Position numbers and translations under genes: made by a program
Assembly (NCBI GenBank): GCA_020740775.1
Contig: JAHEWK010000009.1
Span: 682,001 to 746,000 of the forward strand
Reading direction: 5' to 3'
DNA: 64,000 nucleotides
DNA from: Ilyonectria destructans
Lineage: Eukaryota > Ascomycota > Sordariomycetes > Hypocreales > Nectriaceae
Shown here: one piece after another, positions 33,329-45,593 of the stretch
How positions within the stretch are numbered: the stretch's first letter is position 1
How the letters are laid out: each line of letters begins with the position of its first letter
The notes under the pieces: generated by a model
What the model was told of the DNA's origin: nothing
The model's input: the letters and a program-made list of their open reading frames with translations, nothing else
Databases searched by the model: none

Positions 33329-35276
33329 TCTAGTTGCTTGATGAATGCGGTTCCTAGATGGGCTTGTGAAGTGATGGCAAACGAATCGTAGCTCAGATTG
33401 TCGTTGTAGTCACAATATGTTTTATTAGAGCTCGAGCATTTGTTGAACATGTAGAGGTAGAGGTAGGATGTTCTTATACTCGTAGACCAGTCTAAAATCT
33501 GAGTCAGCTCATCCACGTCACCTTTCTGTCGAATAACTTGTACATACCCCGCAGGCGTCATCGCACATGTCCCCATTGGGTTGCTCGCGGAGCTCCGTCA
33601 AACCCAACACCTTTGTGTTCCGTCAGCATTCAGAAAATACGTATCCCCATGCTATACTTCGACAAGAAGATATAACTGGGCGTGAGGTGGTGGTGACAGC
33701 ATTGATGAAGTTCTAAATCTTTGAGTCAGCCAAGGCCATTGTCGAGCCCCATGAAGTCAGTCTCATTGGTGGGTGTTACAGACCGAGTCTCTTTTCAAGG
33801 TGCTGTTTATTTCTCGCTAAGTAGTATAGGAGAAGTCATTAATGTTTGGGAAATGCTTTTCTTACTGTTGCGATGGCTCTAAGTCTGTCTCTGTTTCTGC
33901 CCGCCATGCAGTACACAGCTCTCTGTTCTCAATTTACAAGAAGAAAAAGGTTTCTGCGAGTATAAGGGAATCATTCAAGTTTTAAAGTCGGATAATCTCA
34001 AGCGGAAGCACTTCTTTCACCGGTACGTCTAATTGGCGCAACAGGCGTGGGCGTTGGCGTGGTAGCTACAAGATAGTACCCCAGAGAAGGAAGGCCTAAG
34101 ACCGGTCCAACCACCCACGATGTCCAGGATGAGACTATTACTACGGTTGATCATTAAGCCGCCAATCACGGTGACCAAGAGGACAATGGCGACAATGCTG
34201 GTACGGAATTCAATCTCCCCACTCCATGTTGCAGTTGCAATCGCAAAAGGCTGACGTAGCAAAAATGACCCATGCTCATCATGCGCACGAGCCGGTAACC
34301 ATGCAATTATCCATTGTAAGGTCCACGGACACGGCGGACTAAGAAAACCATGGTCATGCACATGGTATCTCGTATCGCCAGTCGAGAAGTCACTCGCCAA
34401 AGCCGGAGTCAAGCGGCTTCGGTTCTAGCGGTCACTTATTGTGACTCCACAAATACTACACTGTCGACTTCACTGCCGACGCCTTTCTACTCTACAAATT
34501 CGCCCCAGAGAGAATATGGCCGCCCAAAAGCGCTCATCAAGGCAATGATTCAACAAAATTAGTGTTTAAGGTTATCCACCCGCCCTATACCGATTCTGTC
34601 AGTAAATTACTATTCACAATCCGTGGCACTGGCTAAAAATTGAAAGATTTAATCCGTGTTGATGACCCGCACTCATCAGCGTTATCTCCGTCACATGCTT
34701 CGTGCTAAGGATGGTTCAAGCCTTTTCATCTTGTGTTGCTCCTCCCCCTTGTACACTGCGCTATATCTTAATACAAGACTTAATATGCCGATCAAGATGC
34801 TGCATCCCAATCCCTGACCCATCTATAAACCACTCCCTATCCCATAGACGGCAACGGAATAAAGTCAACAATAGCGCTAGTACAAGGACACGAGTCATTA
34901 CAGATATATGAATTAATGAATAATAAGCTGAAAGGACTATAATCCTTAGTCTTAGCCCTACCATATTTGAGGCCAGGCATTTGTTTAGTTTTGAATATTT
35001 ATCTCGTCTGAAGCATGTATTTGTTCGTGCCCTTGGCAAAAGTTGATAGGGCCCCTTGCAACACCAATGTAACCCTCCAAGTTGGTTCCAAGGCACGCAT
35101 GAAACAAAGTTGGCTGCAGCAAAGACGCTATTTCTGACGTGACATTGGGGGCTAAATTAAAAGTGAGGTATTTTGTTGGTCGCGGGTCGCAAGATTATTT
35201 ATAGTCGTCTCCTTTTAATACATTGTATCGTAGTTCTCGAGGACGGCAAACGCTGAACCCATCCAACTCAACTATC
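33329..35276. other. Intergenic
   Basis: Nearly 2 kb between divergent genes. A minus-strand open frame at 34029-34412 contains one hydrophobic run (SIVAIVLLVTVIGGLMI) but no start context or splice partners, so it may be a relic of a membrane-protein gene. A TATTTATAG element lies at about 35195-35203, some 75 bp before the next start codon. Confidence 0.4.
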
Positions 35277-36755
35277 ATGGCAAATCCCTTCGTCAAACTC
35301 CCTCCGGAGGTCATCTCGTACATTGGGGCCTATGCTGATGCGGCTTCTCTTGGGATGCTGCGCCTTAGCTCAAGCACAACGAGAGACGCCTTCACGCCGC
35401 ATTTCGTCCGCCACCACATCAAAGACAGCCAGTCTGTAGACCTCACCAAAGAAGGTCTCGACCGGCTGCGCGTCCTCTCGTTAAGTCCCGACCTCGGTCC
35501 CCAAATCCGCCATCTGCACCTTATATGCATCTACTACCACGAGACGCCTGCCGACCCGGACCGTGATAGAACCTTCCCTGATGCTCCGATCTTCCCGCGC
35601 CGCGAACAGTGGCTGCTATACCCGCTGAGACTGCTGGACGCCCCGGAAGACCGCAAGTGGATGGATCATCGCCAAGCCGAACAGCTTGCCCTCACCGGCG
35701 CTGCCATGTGCGTGCAGCTGAGCGACGCGTTCCGTGCCTTTGGCGCCCTCGACGACATCACACTCGAGGCCGCCGTGGTACTGGGAAGACAGCCTGAGTA
35801 CCGCTGGCCGCCGCACAAGGTTGAGTACCTCGCCTGGAGGCGCCTCTGGGCTCGTGCTATCCAGGCTTACCGCGTCGTCATGTCCGCCGTGGCGCGATCC
35901 CAGATCCGCCTTGGCACTCTGGCGATCTACAAGGAAACCAAGATTTGCAGCGTCCCGTACAACGAGTCTGTGGCTGTGGTCCCCAGGATTGCGCAGGAAG
36001 GCTTCGCAGCTGTCGGCTCACGCCTCAACGACTTCTCAATTAGTCTTGCAACAACGGTTGCGCCTGTGGTGCCGATAAATGACGACGACTTCTACGAGCC
36101 CTTCGAAATTTCCAGCGGCCAGAACCTGTCGGATCATGGCTCGGAGCCGGAAAACAACCCGGAGTTTCAAGATATCACGCGGCTTTTTCAGTTGATGCCT
36201 AACCTCAAGTCATTGACTATGCACCTCTACCAAACGTCCAGAGACACCAAGTCATTCTTCAGCTCTTATTCGCCCCTTCTCTCCGCATTGTTTCGCTCCA
36301 CAACGCTTCTGCATCTCCGTTCGCTTGACCTTCGAGGGTTTCCAATTCAGACGACTCTTATGAACGACGTACTCTCGAAATCTCCTGGCATTCAGACCAT
36401 ACGCTTGCAGTACGTGTGTTTCGATTCAAGCGAGTGGAGGCAAGCACTTTCTCCATTGGCCAATGCGAATTCGGCCGTTCGCAGTCTACGTCTCTCAGAT
36501 ATCTGGTCTTTTAATCCCCAAGAAGGATATGGGACAGATGTCGATTGGGGTGTTGCTGTCAATTTGGTGGCTGCCAATCCAGAGCGCATTCATCTTGCCA
36601 TTCCTGGAGAACCGAAAACTGGGGAGCTAGGGCTTTGGATTGAGCTCCCACCCGAGTCCGGCTCGGCGTTGAGCGGCGGAATGGCCTCATATCGGGACTG
36701 GGTTCAGGTTGCAAACCGCATTCTAGCGTGCGGCCCGCCTTTAAACTATGGGTAG
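35277..36755 (+). CDS. F-box-like protein with leucine-rich C-terminal half
   Basis: A single-exon gene of 492 residues starting MANPFVKLPPEVISYIG. The first 40 residues resemble a degenerate F-box (LPPEVISYIGAYADAASLGMLRLSSSTTRDAF), the Skp1-binding part of SCF ubiquitin ligases. After about residue 300 there are irregular leucine-rich stretches such as LMPNLKSLTMHLY, LLHLRSLDLRGFP and SPGIQTIRLQYVCF, typical of substrate-binding repeats in fungal F-box proteins. The frame is open 18 codons further upstream but without ATG support there. Fungal genomes carry many such genes, most uncharacterised. The gene sits directly beside the AT-rich transposon block and is itself of normal composition. 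Confidence 0.75.
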   Translation: MANPFVKLPPEVISYIGAYADAASLGMLRLSSSTTRDAFTPHFVRHHIKDSQSVDLTKEGLDRLRVLSLSPDLGPQIRHLHLICIYYHETPADPDRDRTFPDAPIFPRREQWLLYPLRLLDAPEDRKWMDHRQAEQLALTGAAMCVQLSDAFRAFGALDDITLEAAVVLGRQPEYRWPPHKVEYLAWRRLWARAIQAYRVVMSAVARSQIRLGTLAIYKETKICSVPYNESVAVVPRIAQEGFAAVGSRLNDFSISLATTVAPVVPINDDDFYEPFEISSGQNLSDHGSEPENNPEFQDITRLFQLMPNLKSLTMHLYQTSRDTKSFFSSYSPLLSALFRSTTLLHLRSLDLRGFPIQTTLMNDVLSKSPGIQTIRLQYVCFDSSEWRQALSPLANANSAVRSLRLSDIWSFNPQEGYGTDVDWGVAVNLVAANPERIHLAIPGEPKTGELGLWIELPPESGSALSGGMASYRDWVQVANRILACGPPLNYG

Positions 36756-37002
36756 CGTATATATCCATATATTATTGTGACGTCAAACTGCAGATATTAG
36801 TCTGGTGTCTTTACTCTTTTTATTATAAGAGCTAAGTTAGCTTTAGAGTTCTAATTAGAGCTATAAAAAAAAACTATCTATTTATATAAATTTTACTTCT
36901 AAAGGTAAAACTTTAAGTATAATAAATAAAGTTTATAATAATTAGAGATATAATAATATACTAGTTATAATAATAGATTTTAATATTCTATTTAATTTTA
37001 CT
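36756..37002. other. AT-rich flank of the retrotransposon
   Basis: Right after the F-box gene the composition drops to almost pure A/T and stays so up to the LTR. This suggests that the retrotransposon inserted into, or spread mutation into, sequence that is now AT-rich as well. Confidence 0.5.
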
Positions 37003-37007
37003 GTATA
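37003..37007. repeat. Target-site duplication GTATA (left)
   Basis: GTATA directly precedes the 5' LTR and is repeated exactly at 45589-45593 after the 3' LTR. Confidence 0.75.
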
Positions 37008-37440
37008 TATCACGGCCCGAGTTGGAACCAGGCGGTTACAACCGGCAAAACCGTAATATACCCACTTTTTCACATAACATTAAGATCCCGAACTCACCCT
37101 GTATAAGTAAGCCAGGACATCCAACTCACTTGCCTACAATAAGCTATAAGATCGAACTTACTCTCACCCAGTAAGCCCACCAGTATAGCTATAGTATATA
37201 AATATACTTATTTAGTACTTTTATAGAAGATAGCCTTATTAGCTATTAATATAACTTAATTACCTAGCTTACTATACCAGCTATATATTACCAGATATAA
37301 TAATATCACTCTACTATATTACTCTATTTATAGTAACTATACTATAACTTACGCTTAATATCCTAATTCCTACTAGAACCTAAACCCTATAATCTATATC
37401 TACCCTATACCAACAGTCCAGAATAAGCATAGCCATTATA
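37008..37440 (+). repeat. 5' LTR
   Basis: 433 bp that align along their whole length with 45158-45588. The first 100 bases keep several CpG pairs (for example CACGGCCCGAG at 37011), while the rest is changed to A/T. The intact ends of the pair suggest the original LTR began TGT and ended ACA. Confidence 0.85.
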
Positions 37441-37929
37441 TATTAATAGCTCTTATTCAGTATATCACTACGTTAAGTATAAATCAGATAAGTCGCAATA
37501 GCTCCCGCCACCCCATCCGCAAGTATATCCGCCTCATCTAAGGGAAAAAGCATCCTACGCCCTAAGGTCCCTAAGGATAGAGATAGAGACGACAAGATAA
37601 ATATAGAAGAAATATCCGACGAAGAAGATGCTGCAGACAAACTAACCCAGCTCTACGTAGAGAACCAACAACTTAGCAGCAACCTGGTCAACTTAATAAA
37701 CCTCAGTAAGGCCGCCAATAACTACCACAGTACCAGATTTAAAGCCATAATCCAGCAGATAGAGACTATAGGTATAGCTGCAAATAACAATACCTCCGCG
37801 CTTTAAGCCACTATCGACGCAATAGAATAGCAAACCATCAAGCTCAGCTAGAAGTTAGCTAACGCCCAGGCAGAATAAGCGCAACAAGCTGAATAAACTA
37901 ACAGATTCTCAGTTGCATTAAATATCCCG

Positions 37930-38800
37930 AGACTCTGCAATATTAAAGAGACTATTAAGCCCTAATAACTAAAAGAGTTTAATAGAAACCCTAAGAAGCT
38001 TACTGGATATCTTACTGAACTTAAGTTATTCTATATATACTATCTAACTGCTTTTAGTAATAACTAATTAAAGGTATAATATACTATAGGACTTCTAAAA
38101 GGTAATATTAAAGATAGTATAATATTAATTCTTAAAGACTTTATAGAGAAAGTACTAAAAGAATATAAACTAGAAATAACTATTCTATTTAATAGCTTTA
38201 AGGTATATAAGTAGCTTTTATATAATATCTATAGAGAATAGAATAAAAAGTATAATATTCTTATTACTATCTGTAAATTCTATTAATATAAAGTAGTATT
38301 AGAGTATCTTATAAAATACCGATATCTCTCTGTTAAATTTAATTTAATAGAAGAAAATATAATTAATAGCTTCTATAAAGGACTAAAGAATAAAGTAAAA
38401 GATAAGATTTATAAAATCCTTAATCTATCTATAGACTTTAATTTATATATCTATTAGTATATTATAATTAATAACTAACTATTTAAATAATATATAGAAA
38501 AAAGAAAAGAAGGAAATACTAATAGTTAGAAGAAGAAAAACTATAACTCTAATAGCAGTAAGAAATAATAAGAAAATACCTCCTATAGAACTGCAGCTAA
38601 ATCTATAGAATTAGATACTATACAGTAAGACTACTTATAAGTTCAGTATTAAAATTACAGAAAGAAAAACTATTTTAAAAGTAAGTATTAAAGCCCTAAA
38701 ACTAACTAAAAATATAAGTCTATACTGAAAGAAAACTATAAGGTTTACTTTACCGGTAAGAATAATAATATATAGACTGCAATCTATATAATATAAACCC
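37930..38800 (+). pseudogene. gag remains
   Basis: A capsid-like reading is recognisable from about 37975 (FNRNPKKLTGYLTEL) to about 38480, including YLIKYRYLSVKFNL. A basic stretch with changed cysteine positions follows near 38650-38710, probably the zinc knuckle. Many TAG/TAA stops interrupt it. Confidence 0.65.
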
Positions 38801-39399
38801 AAACTATTACTATAACCAGAAGTAGATTTAATAGATACTTTAATAGAGTAACCCAAAATAATAGCAACTGGAAAATAGAGTATCTAAATAAATATCCCTT
38901 AATAATACTCCAAGTAGTATTAAGACTTAAAACCAGAATAAAAAAAGAAATTAGAGTAAAGAATAATACTACCTAAAAAAAGAAAATAGAAAATAAGACC
39001 CCAGAATAACAGAAAGAATAACTACTAAAATAACAAACTGGTATAAAAGTATAATAAAAGAAGCTAAACCAGAGAATTAATACTATATAGAAATCTATCT
39101 CTATAAGCAGATAAAGAATCCCCCTAAAACTACCTAATAATATATAACTATTATAAACTATCACTATAGTCCAATAAGGCAAAAATATATAAAGGCCTAT
39201 AGTAGAAGTAGATATATATATCCCTAATAGATAACCCAAACTAGCTATACTGCCACTAACAATATAGAAATATAAAGTAAAGATCTCTAAGATATAGAAG
39301 AAAAATAATAAGCTACAGTAATACTTCTACACTAAAGAAGAAGAAAAGCCCTAAGTCTACCCCAGATAAAAAGCATAACGAACAAGAAAAATAGGACTT

Positions 39400-40330
39400 C
39401 CAGTAAATAATATAGATATTATTTTACCAGCCGATAAGTACCCTAAAATAGAGGATAAATACCCCTCTAAAAATTCATGCTGGAGCCCCCAGACGAATTA
39501 AGAATACTACTGGGAAGAAGATATATGCGGGATCTATATGTAGAAGAACTCTATAGAAATATATAATAACCTTACTAATAAAAGATAAGCTCCTAATAAG
39601 GACGCCCCAGTCTATATTTATGCCTATAATAGATACCTAGAATGTAACCCCCTAAATATTACTGTAATAGGAAGGCCGGATAATAACCCCAGGGTCTCTA
39701 TCTATAACTGATAATATAAAGAAATCTTATAGGTGTTATATATTACCTATACCTGCTAAATATATAAGAAAGAAAAAATCTACTATAACTGCTATCTGAT
39801 ATATATAGGCAATAAATCTATCTAGAAACTGTACTTACAGAAAGAACTTCAGTATTTCTATATTATAATATAGTATAGTAGAATAGGAGTTATATAACTA
39901 GATAATAAGAGAAACCTTTTCCCAATAAGTTACCTGATATTAGATACCACCCTTAGTAACTATAAAATAGAAGAATGCTGTATATATAAATAAGAAAAAC
40001 TACAGGAATAGCATACTATAAAATATAAAAAAAAAATATAATATATTACAACTAAAGTACTAAAATATAATATAGAGGACTGTAAAGACTATAAATAGAA
40101 AATCCAAAATAAATTCCAATATATTAAGTATATAATAATAAGAAACTATAAATTTAATAACTATAGAGGAACCAGCAGCCTTAATTAAGCCTAGAAAAGT
40201 AAGATAGAAGATTAGAAATAAAGAGGTATAAGCTCGAACTATAAGAATAAAGAATCCGCCAGACCCATTCAATCTTACTTAATAAGAAACATAATAACCT
40301 ATATACTGCCCAGATACCTAAAATATAGAA
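39400..40330 (+). pseudogene. Extra region between gag and protease
   Basis: A long protein-like reading lies between gag and the protease, with blocks such as KLYLQKELQYFY and IRNIITYIPRYLKY. It is too long for a simple linker. I believe similar segments occur in some fungal Ty3 elements, but I cannot name a domain. Confidence 0.4.
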
Positions 40331-40559
40331 TTAAGATATAAGAAATTAACTAATATATCAGATAAATATATACAGAAGGATTTAACTTCTATAATAAAAC
40401 TGGAGATAATAAAAATAACTAAATATAGTACTAATAACTCTAAAGATCGGAAAAAAATCTATACTATCTGTAGAAGAGTAGCAGGTAAGTAAAAAGAAAA
40501 AGATACCCTTCAGTAAGGCTCTATATATAATATAGAATATAGAAAAATAAAGGACCTTA

Positions 40560-40900
40560 AAAATAAAGGTTTAAGTTAAGGGAGTATAGCTTAATATATT
40601 AGTAGATAGCAAAATAAAGCGGAAGTATATTAACCTATAGGTAGTTAATAACCCGTAGCTGCTATAAAAAGATAAAAGGAATCTCTATCTAATTATAAAC
40701 CTTAAAGGAAGCCCCTTTACTTATAATAATAGAATTATAAACTAAAAGGTTAATTACCTTAAGGTTTTTATTAAAGGAGTAAATTAAGAAATTAGCTTCG
40801 ATATTATACTAATAGGATATTATAATATTATCCTTAGATACCTATAGTTATAAAAATACAATCTATATATTAACTGGAGGACTGGCTAAATATAAATTAA
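40560..40900 (+). pseudogene. Retroviral-type aspartic protease remains
   Basis: The expected D-S/T-G active-site region reads as NILVDSKIKRKYI near 40600, so the glycine is lost. It is followed by the SFDIILIGYYNIILRY block near 40797, the usual flap and second half of the pepsin-like fold in gypsy elements. Confidence 0.55.
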
Positions 40901-41249
40901 CTATAATAATATACTCTTTAATAATAAAGATAGTAACTTAGATATAAGATCTTAATATTTAATTTCTAATAATAAAGATAAATATAATAGTAAAGATATA
41001 ATAGAGACTTTATAACCCCTAAAAGAAATATAATATAAATATCAGAAAGATAAATACTACCAGCTCTAAAGAATAATTAGATATATCTAATAATAATTCA
41101 GATAGATAAATAAAGACCTTAAGGAGTATAAGAAACTGCCTAAAGAAGAGTAACTTAAGAATATATCAGTATAATATAGAGTATACTAAAAACTCTTTAC
41201 TGAAGAACTTAAAATAGAACTATTAGAATTTAATTAATAGAACTATAAA

Positions 41250-42540
41250 ATTATACTAAAAGATAGAATGATATCTATATTCTACTAGATTTTCAATCTA
41301 AATATTATATAGCTTAAAATACTTAGAGAATATATTAAAAATATACTTAAGAAAGGATATATTAGGATTTTTAAGTTATTAGCAGGATACCCTATTATAT
41401 TTATTTCTAAAAAGAATAGCAAGCTTAAACTTATTATAGACTATTAAAAACTAAATAATATTACAATTAAGAATAAAATCCTATTACCTCTTATTATAAA
41501 GCTTAAGAACTAACTCTATAGTAAGAAGGTATTTACAGCCCTAAATCTAAAAGGAGTATATAACCTTATCTGTATTAAAAAAGGATATAAGTAGAAAACT
41601 GCATTTTAAATAAAATTTAAACTTTATAAATACCTTATAATACCTTTTAGACTTATAAATATACCTATAATATTCCAGTGAATAATTAATAATATACTCT
41701 AAGAGTACCTTAATATTTTTATTATATACTATCTAAATGATATTCTTATCTTCTCTAATTCTAAAGAAGAATATATAGAATATATCTATATAGTACTAAA
41801 AGTACTCTAAAATATAAAACTTTTAGTTAAACCTAAAAAAAGCTACTTCTATATACTAGAAGTTAAATTCCTCAGATATATAATTTCTTATAATTAGATT
41901 AAAATAGATCTAAAGAAAATTATAGCAATTAAGAACTGGCCCTAACCTATAAACCTTAAGAAAGTATAATCCTTTTTAGGCTTTACTAATTACTATAGGT
42001 ACTTCCTTAAGGATTTTAGCAGTTATACTACCCTCCTAATATAATTCACTAAGAAAGAAGAAGAATTCCAATAGGATACTACTATAGAAAAAGTATTTAA
42101 TACTATAAGAGATCTAATTCTTAGCAAACCTATTCTAGTAATATTTAACCTAGAATAAGAAATTAAACTTAAGACTAACTTATTAAACTTTATATAAAAA
42201 GCCCAGATCGAATAATAAGATAATAATAGCTTATTATACCCTATTACCTTCTTCTCTTATAAAATATATAGTATTAAACTTAATTACTCTATCTATAATA
42301 AAAAGTTTCTAGTAATTATTAATATATTTAAGAAATTCTAATACTACCTTCTAGGCAGTAAATACTAAATTAAGGTATTTACCGACTATAAAAATATCTT
42401 ATACTTTACTATAATCTAATAACTTAGTGGATAATAACTTAGATATACTAAATACCTCTCTAAATTTAACTATATTATTATCTATATTAAAGGAACTGAA
42501 AATAGATAAGTAGATACTATTAGTTAATAATCTAACTTTA
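41250..42540 (+). pseudogene. Reverse transcriptase and RNase H remains
   Basis: Clear Ty3/gypsy RT blocks: FISKKNSKLKLIIDY, FTALNLKGVYNLI, the catalytic YLDD now YLND near 41730, and SFLGFTNYYRYF near 41970. The RNase H part shows FTDYKNILYF near 42380 and ends around 42530 with IIYIKGTEN. Numerous stops replace Trp, Gln and Arg codons. Confidence 0.85.
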
Positions 42541-42699
42541 ATACTGGTAAATCTATCGCCTAAGAATAACTTCTTACTAAGATACCTAAGGGATACCTTA
42601 AATAAAAGTTTATTATAAAATTAGCCTAAAAAAGAATCTCTTAAGAATTAATAAAGCTTTTAATAAAATCCAAATAAAGCTTTAAAGACTGAATATATA

Positions 42700-43960
42700 A
42701 TACCCATCCCAAACTACAGGAAATTAAATAGTATAACAGAAAAATTATACCTACTAAATTATAATAGTTATATATAATATCCCACTACTATAGAGGGAAT
42801 TACTATAGGAACCTCTAGATACTAATAAGAAAGCTTAACTAGTATTTCTATAGAGATATTATAGATATATATATAAGCTATATAGATATATATAAGAAAT
42901 ACCTATAGTATCTCTTTAATAAATATATATATAAGTATAAGAAAATATAGCAATATAAAAATTGCAAGCTATAATAATTAAGAAGTATTAGAAGTATTCT
43001 TATAGTATACCCAAATAATCCACTATACTAATAGATCTGGAAGTTTAATAATAAACTACCCCCAGAAGAATAAAGTAAAAAGCTTTAAGTGCCCAAAGAA
43101 TTATAGCTACAGCTAGTCAAGAAGGTTTATAAATACCCCTTATATAAATATCAAGAAGTTAATAAAACCTTTAAATAAGTCAGAATAATATACTAATTTC
43201 CTAAGATAAAAAGAATAGTTAAAAATACTATTAAATAATACAATTTATATAATAAAATTACAACTTAATACTATAAACTATATAGAGAACTATAACCCCT
43301 ATTAGTTGTTAAGTAATCTTAGGACTCTATTACTATAGATTTTATTATAAAACTACCTCTATCTAAAGATCTAACTATAGATACCTTTTATAATAGTATT
43401 TTTATTATTATAGATAGATTTATAAAATTTTCCTATTTTATACTGTACCAGAAATTAACAAATATAGAGCAGTTTGCCTATATTTTCCTAAGGAATATTA
43501 TTAGTATTTATAGACTCCTCTTAAAAATTCTTTCTAATAGAGGACTACTATTTACTTTTAAGTTTTAGTAAATACTAATATTATATATAGAATTAAACTA
43601 CTAACTTACTATAGCTTAATACCCTTTAGTAGATAGCTAAATAGAAAGATTAAACTAAATACTGAAATAATACCTTTAATACTATATTAACTATAAATAG
43701 AATAACTGAATTAAGAAGCTTCTAACTATATAGCTAAGCTATAATACTATAAAATATAAAAGTATAAAGATTGCCCCAGTCTATACTAACTTTAGATTTA
43801 ATACTAATACCTATAGAATTAGTTAAGAAGGACCTATTAACCTGAAAGTAATTCTTATAACTAAATAGCTAAAGAACTTATATAAAAAAATAAAGACTGA
43901 ATTTAAATTTATTAGAAATCAGATAAAAAAATACTATAACCTAAAATAGATAAAGGAACT
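42700..43960 (+). pseudogene. Integrase remains
   Basis: The catalytic core starts near 43320 with SITIDFIIKLPL, which keeps the first Asp. The second Asp block reads SNRGLLFTFKF near 43535, so that Asp is now Asn. The Glu block reads PLVDSQIERL near 43630. The N-terminal zinc-binding part is badly eroded. Confidence 0.75.
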
Positions 43961-44214
43961 ATTCTTTTTAGAGGGAGATATAATCTATCTATCTATAAAA
44001 AATCTATAAATAAAATAAATAAATAAAAAACTGGACTATAAATATATTAGCCTCTTTAAAATTACAGAAAAAATATTAAAAAATAACTACAAATTAAACC
44101 TACTACTAAAAGTTAGAATCTACTCTATTTTCTATATCTTACTTCTTAAGACAGTAAAAAATACTATTTAGGTTAATACCAATAAATAGCCTGAAATTAA
44201 AGTTAAAGAATCTA

Positions 44215-44370
44215 AGGAATATAAAGTTAAGAAAATCCTTAATAAGAAATAAATTAATAGATAAATATATTACCTTATTAAATAGAAAAACTACCCTAAA
44301 AGTAATAATTAGTAGGAACTAACTAAAAACCTTATCTATATATAATATCTCCTAAAGGACTTTTAATAAT
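44215..44370 (+). pseudogene. Chromodomain remains
   Basis: After the integrase a short reading VKKILNKK followed by YYLIK and NYPKSNN matches the chromodomain core found at the C-terminus of fungal chromoviruses, where it directs integration to heterochromatin. The aromatic-cage tryptophan codons are now stops. Confidence 0.65.
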
Positions 44371-44419
44371 ACCACTAAAAGAAAATAAAGTATTAAAATT
44401 AATAGAACTTTAGTTAATA

Positions 44420-45157
44420 ATATCAATATAAACTAAAGACTAAAGGTTAATAGTAGCCTTATATTCTACCTACTCTAATAACTCTAACTCCTCTAAAAAT
44501 TTAAGACTATAATAGGTTATCTTATAACCTCTAGTAACTAAAAATTAGCACTAATAATAAGTATATTCCAGAAGATCTAAAGATTAATTAAATTTAGCCT
44601 GAGCAGTATAAAGAGCAGCCTACTTCTTAAGAAACTCTTCCTCTAGATTTAATTCTTTATTACTAAGGTACTTTACTTTAGAGATAATCCGAGTTACTAC
44701 TCTTATTTTAGTAAGAAAAATATAAAAACCTAAAATAAAGAAAACTTATATAAGTTTAGAGAAATACTAATTATATTATAAGGATAACTCTTATCAGTAT
44801 AGAAACTATATTTCTTAAAATTACTATTTAGCATCTTATATATATATCTATTAGTAATATATTATAAATAAGATATTACCTTAAAGTTAAACTTCTTAAT
44901 AGCTATAGCTAGAACTAGTATATTAGCAGTAGAAATAGAAACCTAAAAACCCTTAGTAGAAGCAGCTTAAATCAGTTTGCTTGCTATTAACTTAAAGATA
45001 TTATAGAATTTAAAAGGATACTTTAAAATTTAACTGGATATCCTATTAGTATATCAGAATATTTAAGAAAGTAGGTTGGGGACGTACCAATAAGTACAGA
45101 AGAAATAGTCTTAAAGATAGCCATAGGGATATAACTAACGGGAGGGGAGATATTATA
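44420..45157 (-). pseudogene. Possible antisense accessory frame before 3' LTR
   Basis: Between the chromodomain and the 3' LTR the + strand has no retroelement domain, but the minus strand reads like protein once stops are ignored. One segment runs from about 45010 to 44850 with ASTKGF, SISTANILVLAIAIKKFNF and similar. Another covers about 44670-44480 with YLSNKELNLEEEFLKK. I do not recognise the protein. It could be an accessory gene transcribed towards the interior from the 3' LTR. Confidence 0.4.
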
Positions 45158-45588
45158 TTACAGTCCGGGTTGAAACTAAACGGTTGCAACTGGCAAAACC
45201 ATAACATACCCACTTTTTCACATAACACTAAGATCCCAAATTCACCCTATATAAGTAAGCCAGAATACCCAACTTACTTATCCATAATAAGCTATAAGAT
45301 CGGACTTACTCTCACCCAGTAAGCCCACCAGTATAGCTATAGTATATAAGTATACTCATTTAGCACTTTTATAGAAGATAGCCTTACTAGCTATTAATAC
45401 AACTTAGTTACCTAGCTTACTGCACCAGCTATATATTACCAGATATGATAATATCACTCTACTGTATTACCCCATTCGCAGTAACCACACTACGACTTAT
45501 GCCTAACGTTCTGATCCCTACTAGGACCTGAACCCTACGATCTGCGCCTACCCTGTACCGACAGTCCAGAATAAGCACGGCCGTCACA
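45158..45588 (+). repeat. 3' LTR
   Basis: 431 bp homologous to 37008-37440. Its last 130 bases keep many C and G residues that are A or T in the 5' copy. It ends CGGCCGTCACA. Confidence 0.85.
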
Positions 45589-45593
45589 GTATA
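45589..45593. repeat. Target-site duplication GTATA (right)
   Basis: Exact copy of the five bases before the 5' LTR. Confidence 0.75.

Larger units (their letters stand above)
37008..45588 (+). mobile_element. RIP-destroyed Ty3/gypsy chromovirus (LTR retrotransposon)
   Basis: An 8,581-bp element with two LTRs of about 430 bp and 5-bp GTATA duplications. The interior is almost pure A/T with a stop codon every few codons in every frame. Ignoring stops, the + strand still reads as gag, aspartic protease, reverse transcriptase, RNase H, integrase and chromodomain in the order of Ty3/gypsy elements. The TGG and CAG/CAA codons expected in these proteins appear as TAG/TAA, and Cys and Arg codons are changed too, as RIP (C-to-T on both strands) would do. 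It cannot encode working proteins. The LTRs and flanking duplication show that it is one complete insertion rather than scattered pieces. Confidence 0.9.

Noticed and set aside
38635..40272. Short minus-strand frames inside the retrotransposon
   Set aside because: Ile/Tyr/Leu/Phe-rich products of extreme A/T composition, not proteins. The + strand carries the gag-pol order.
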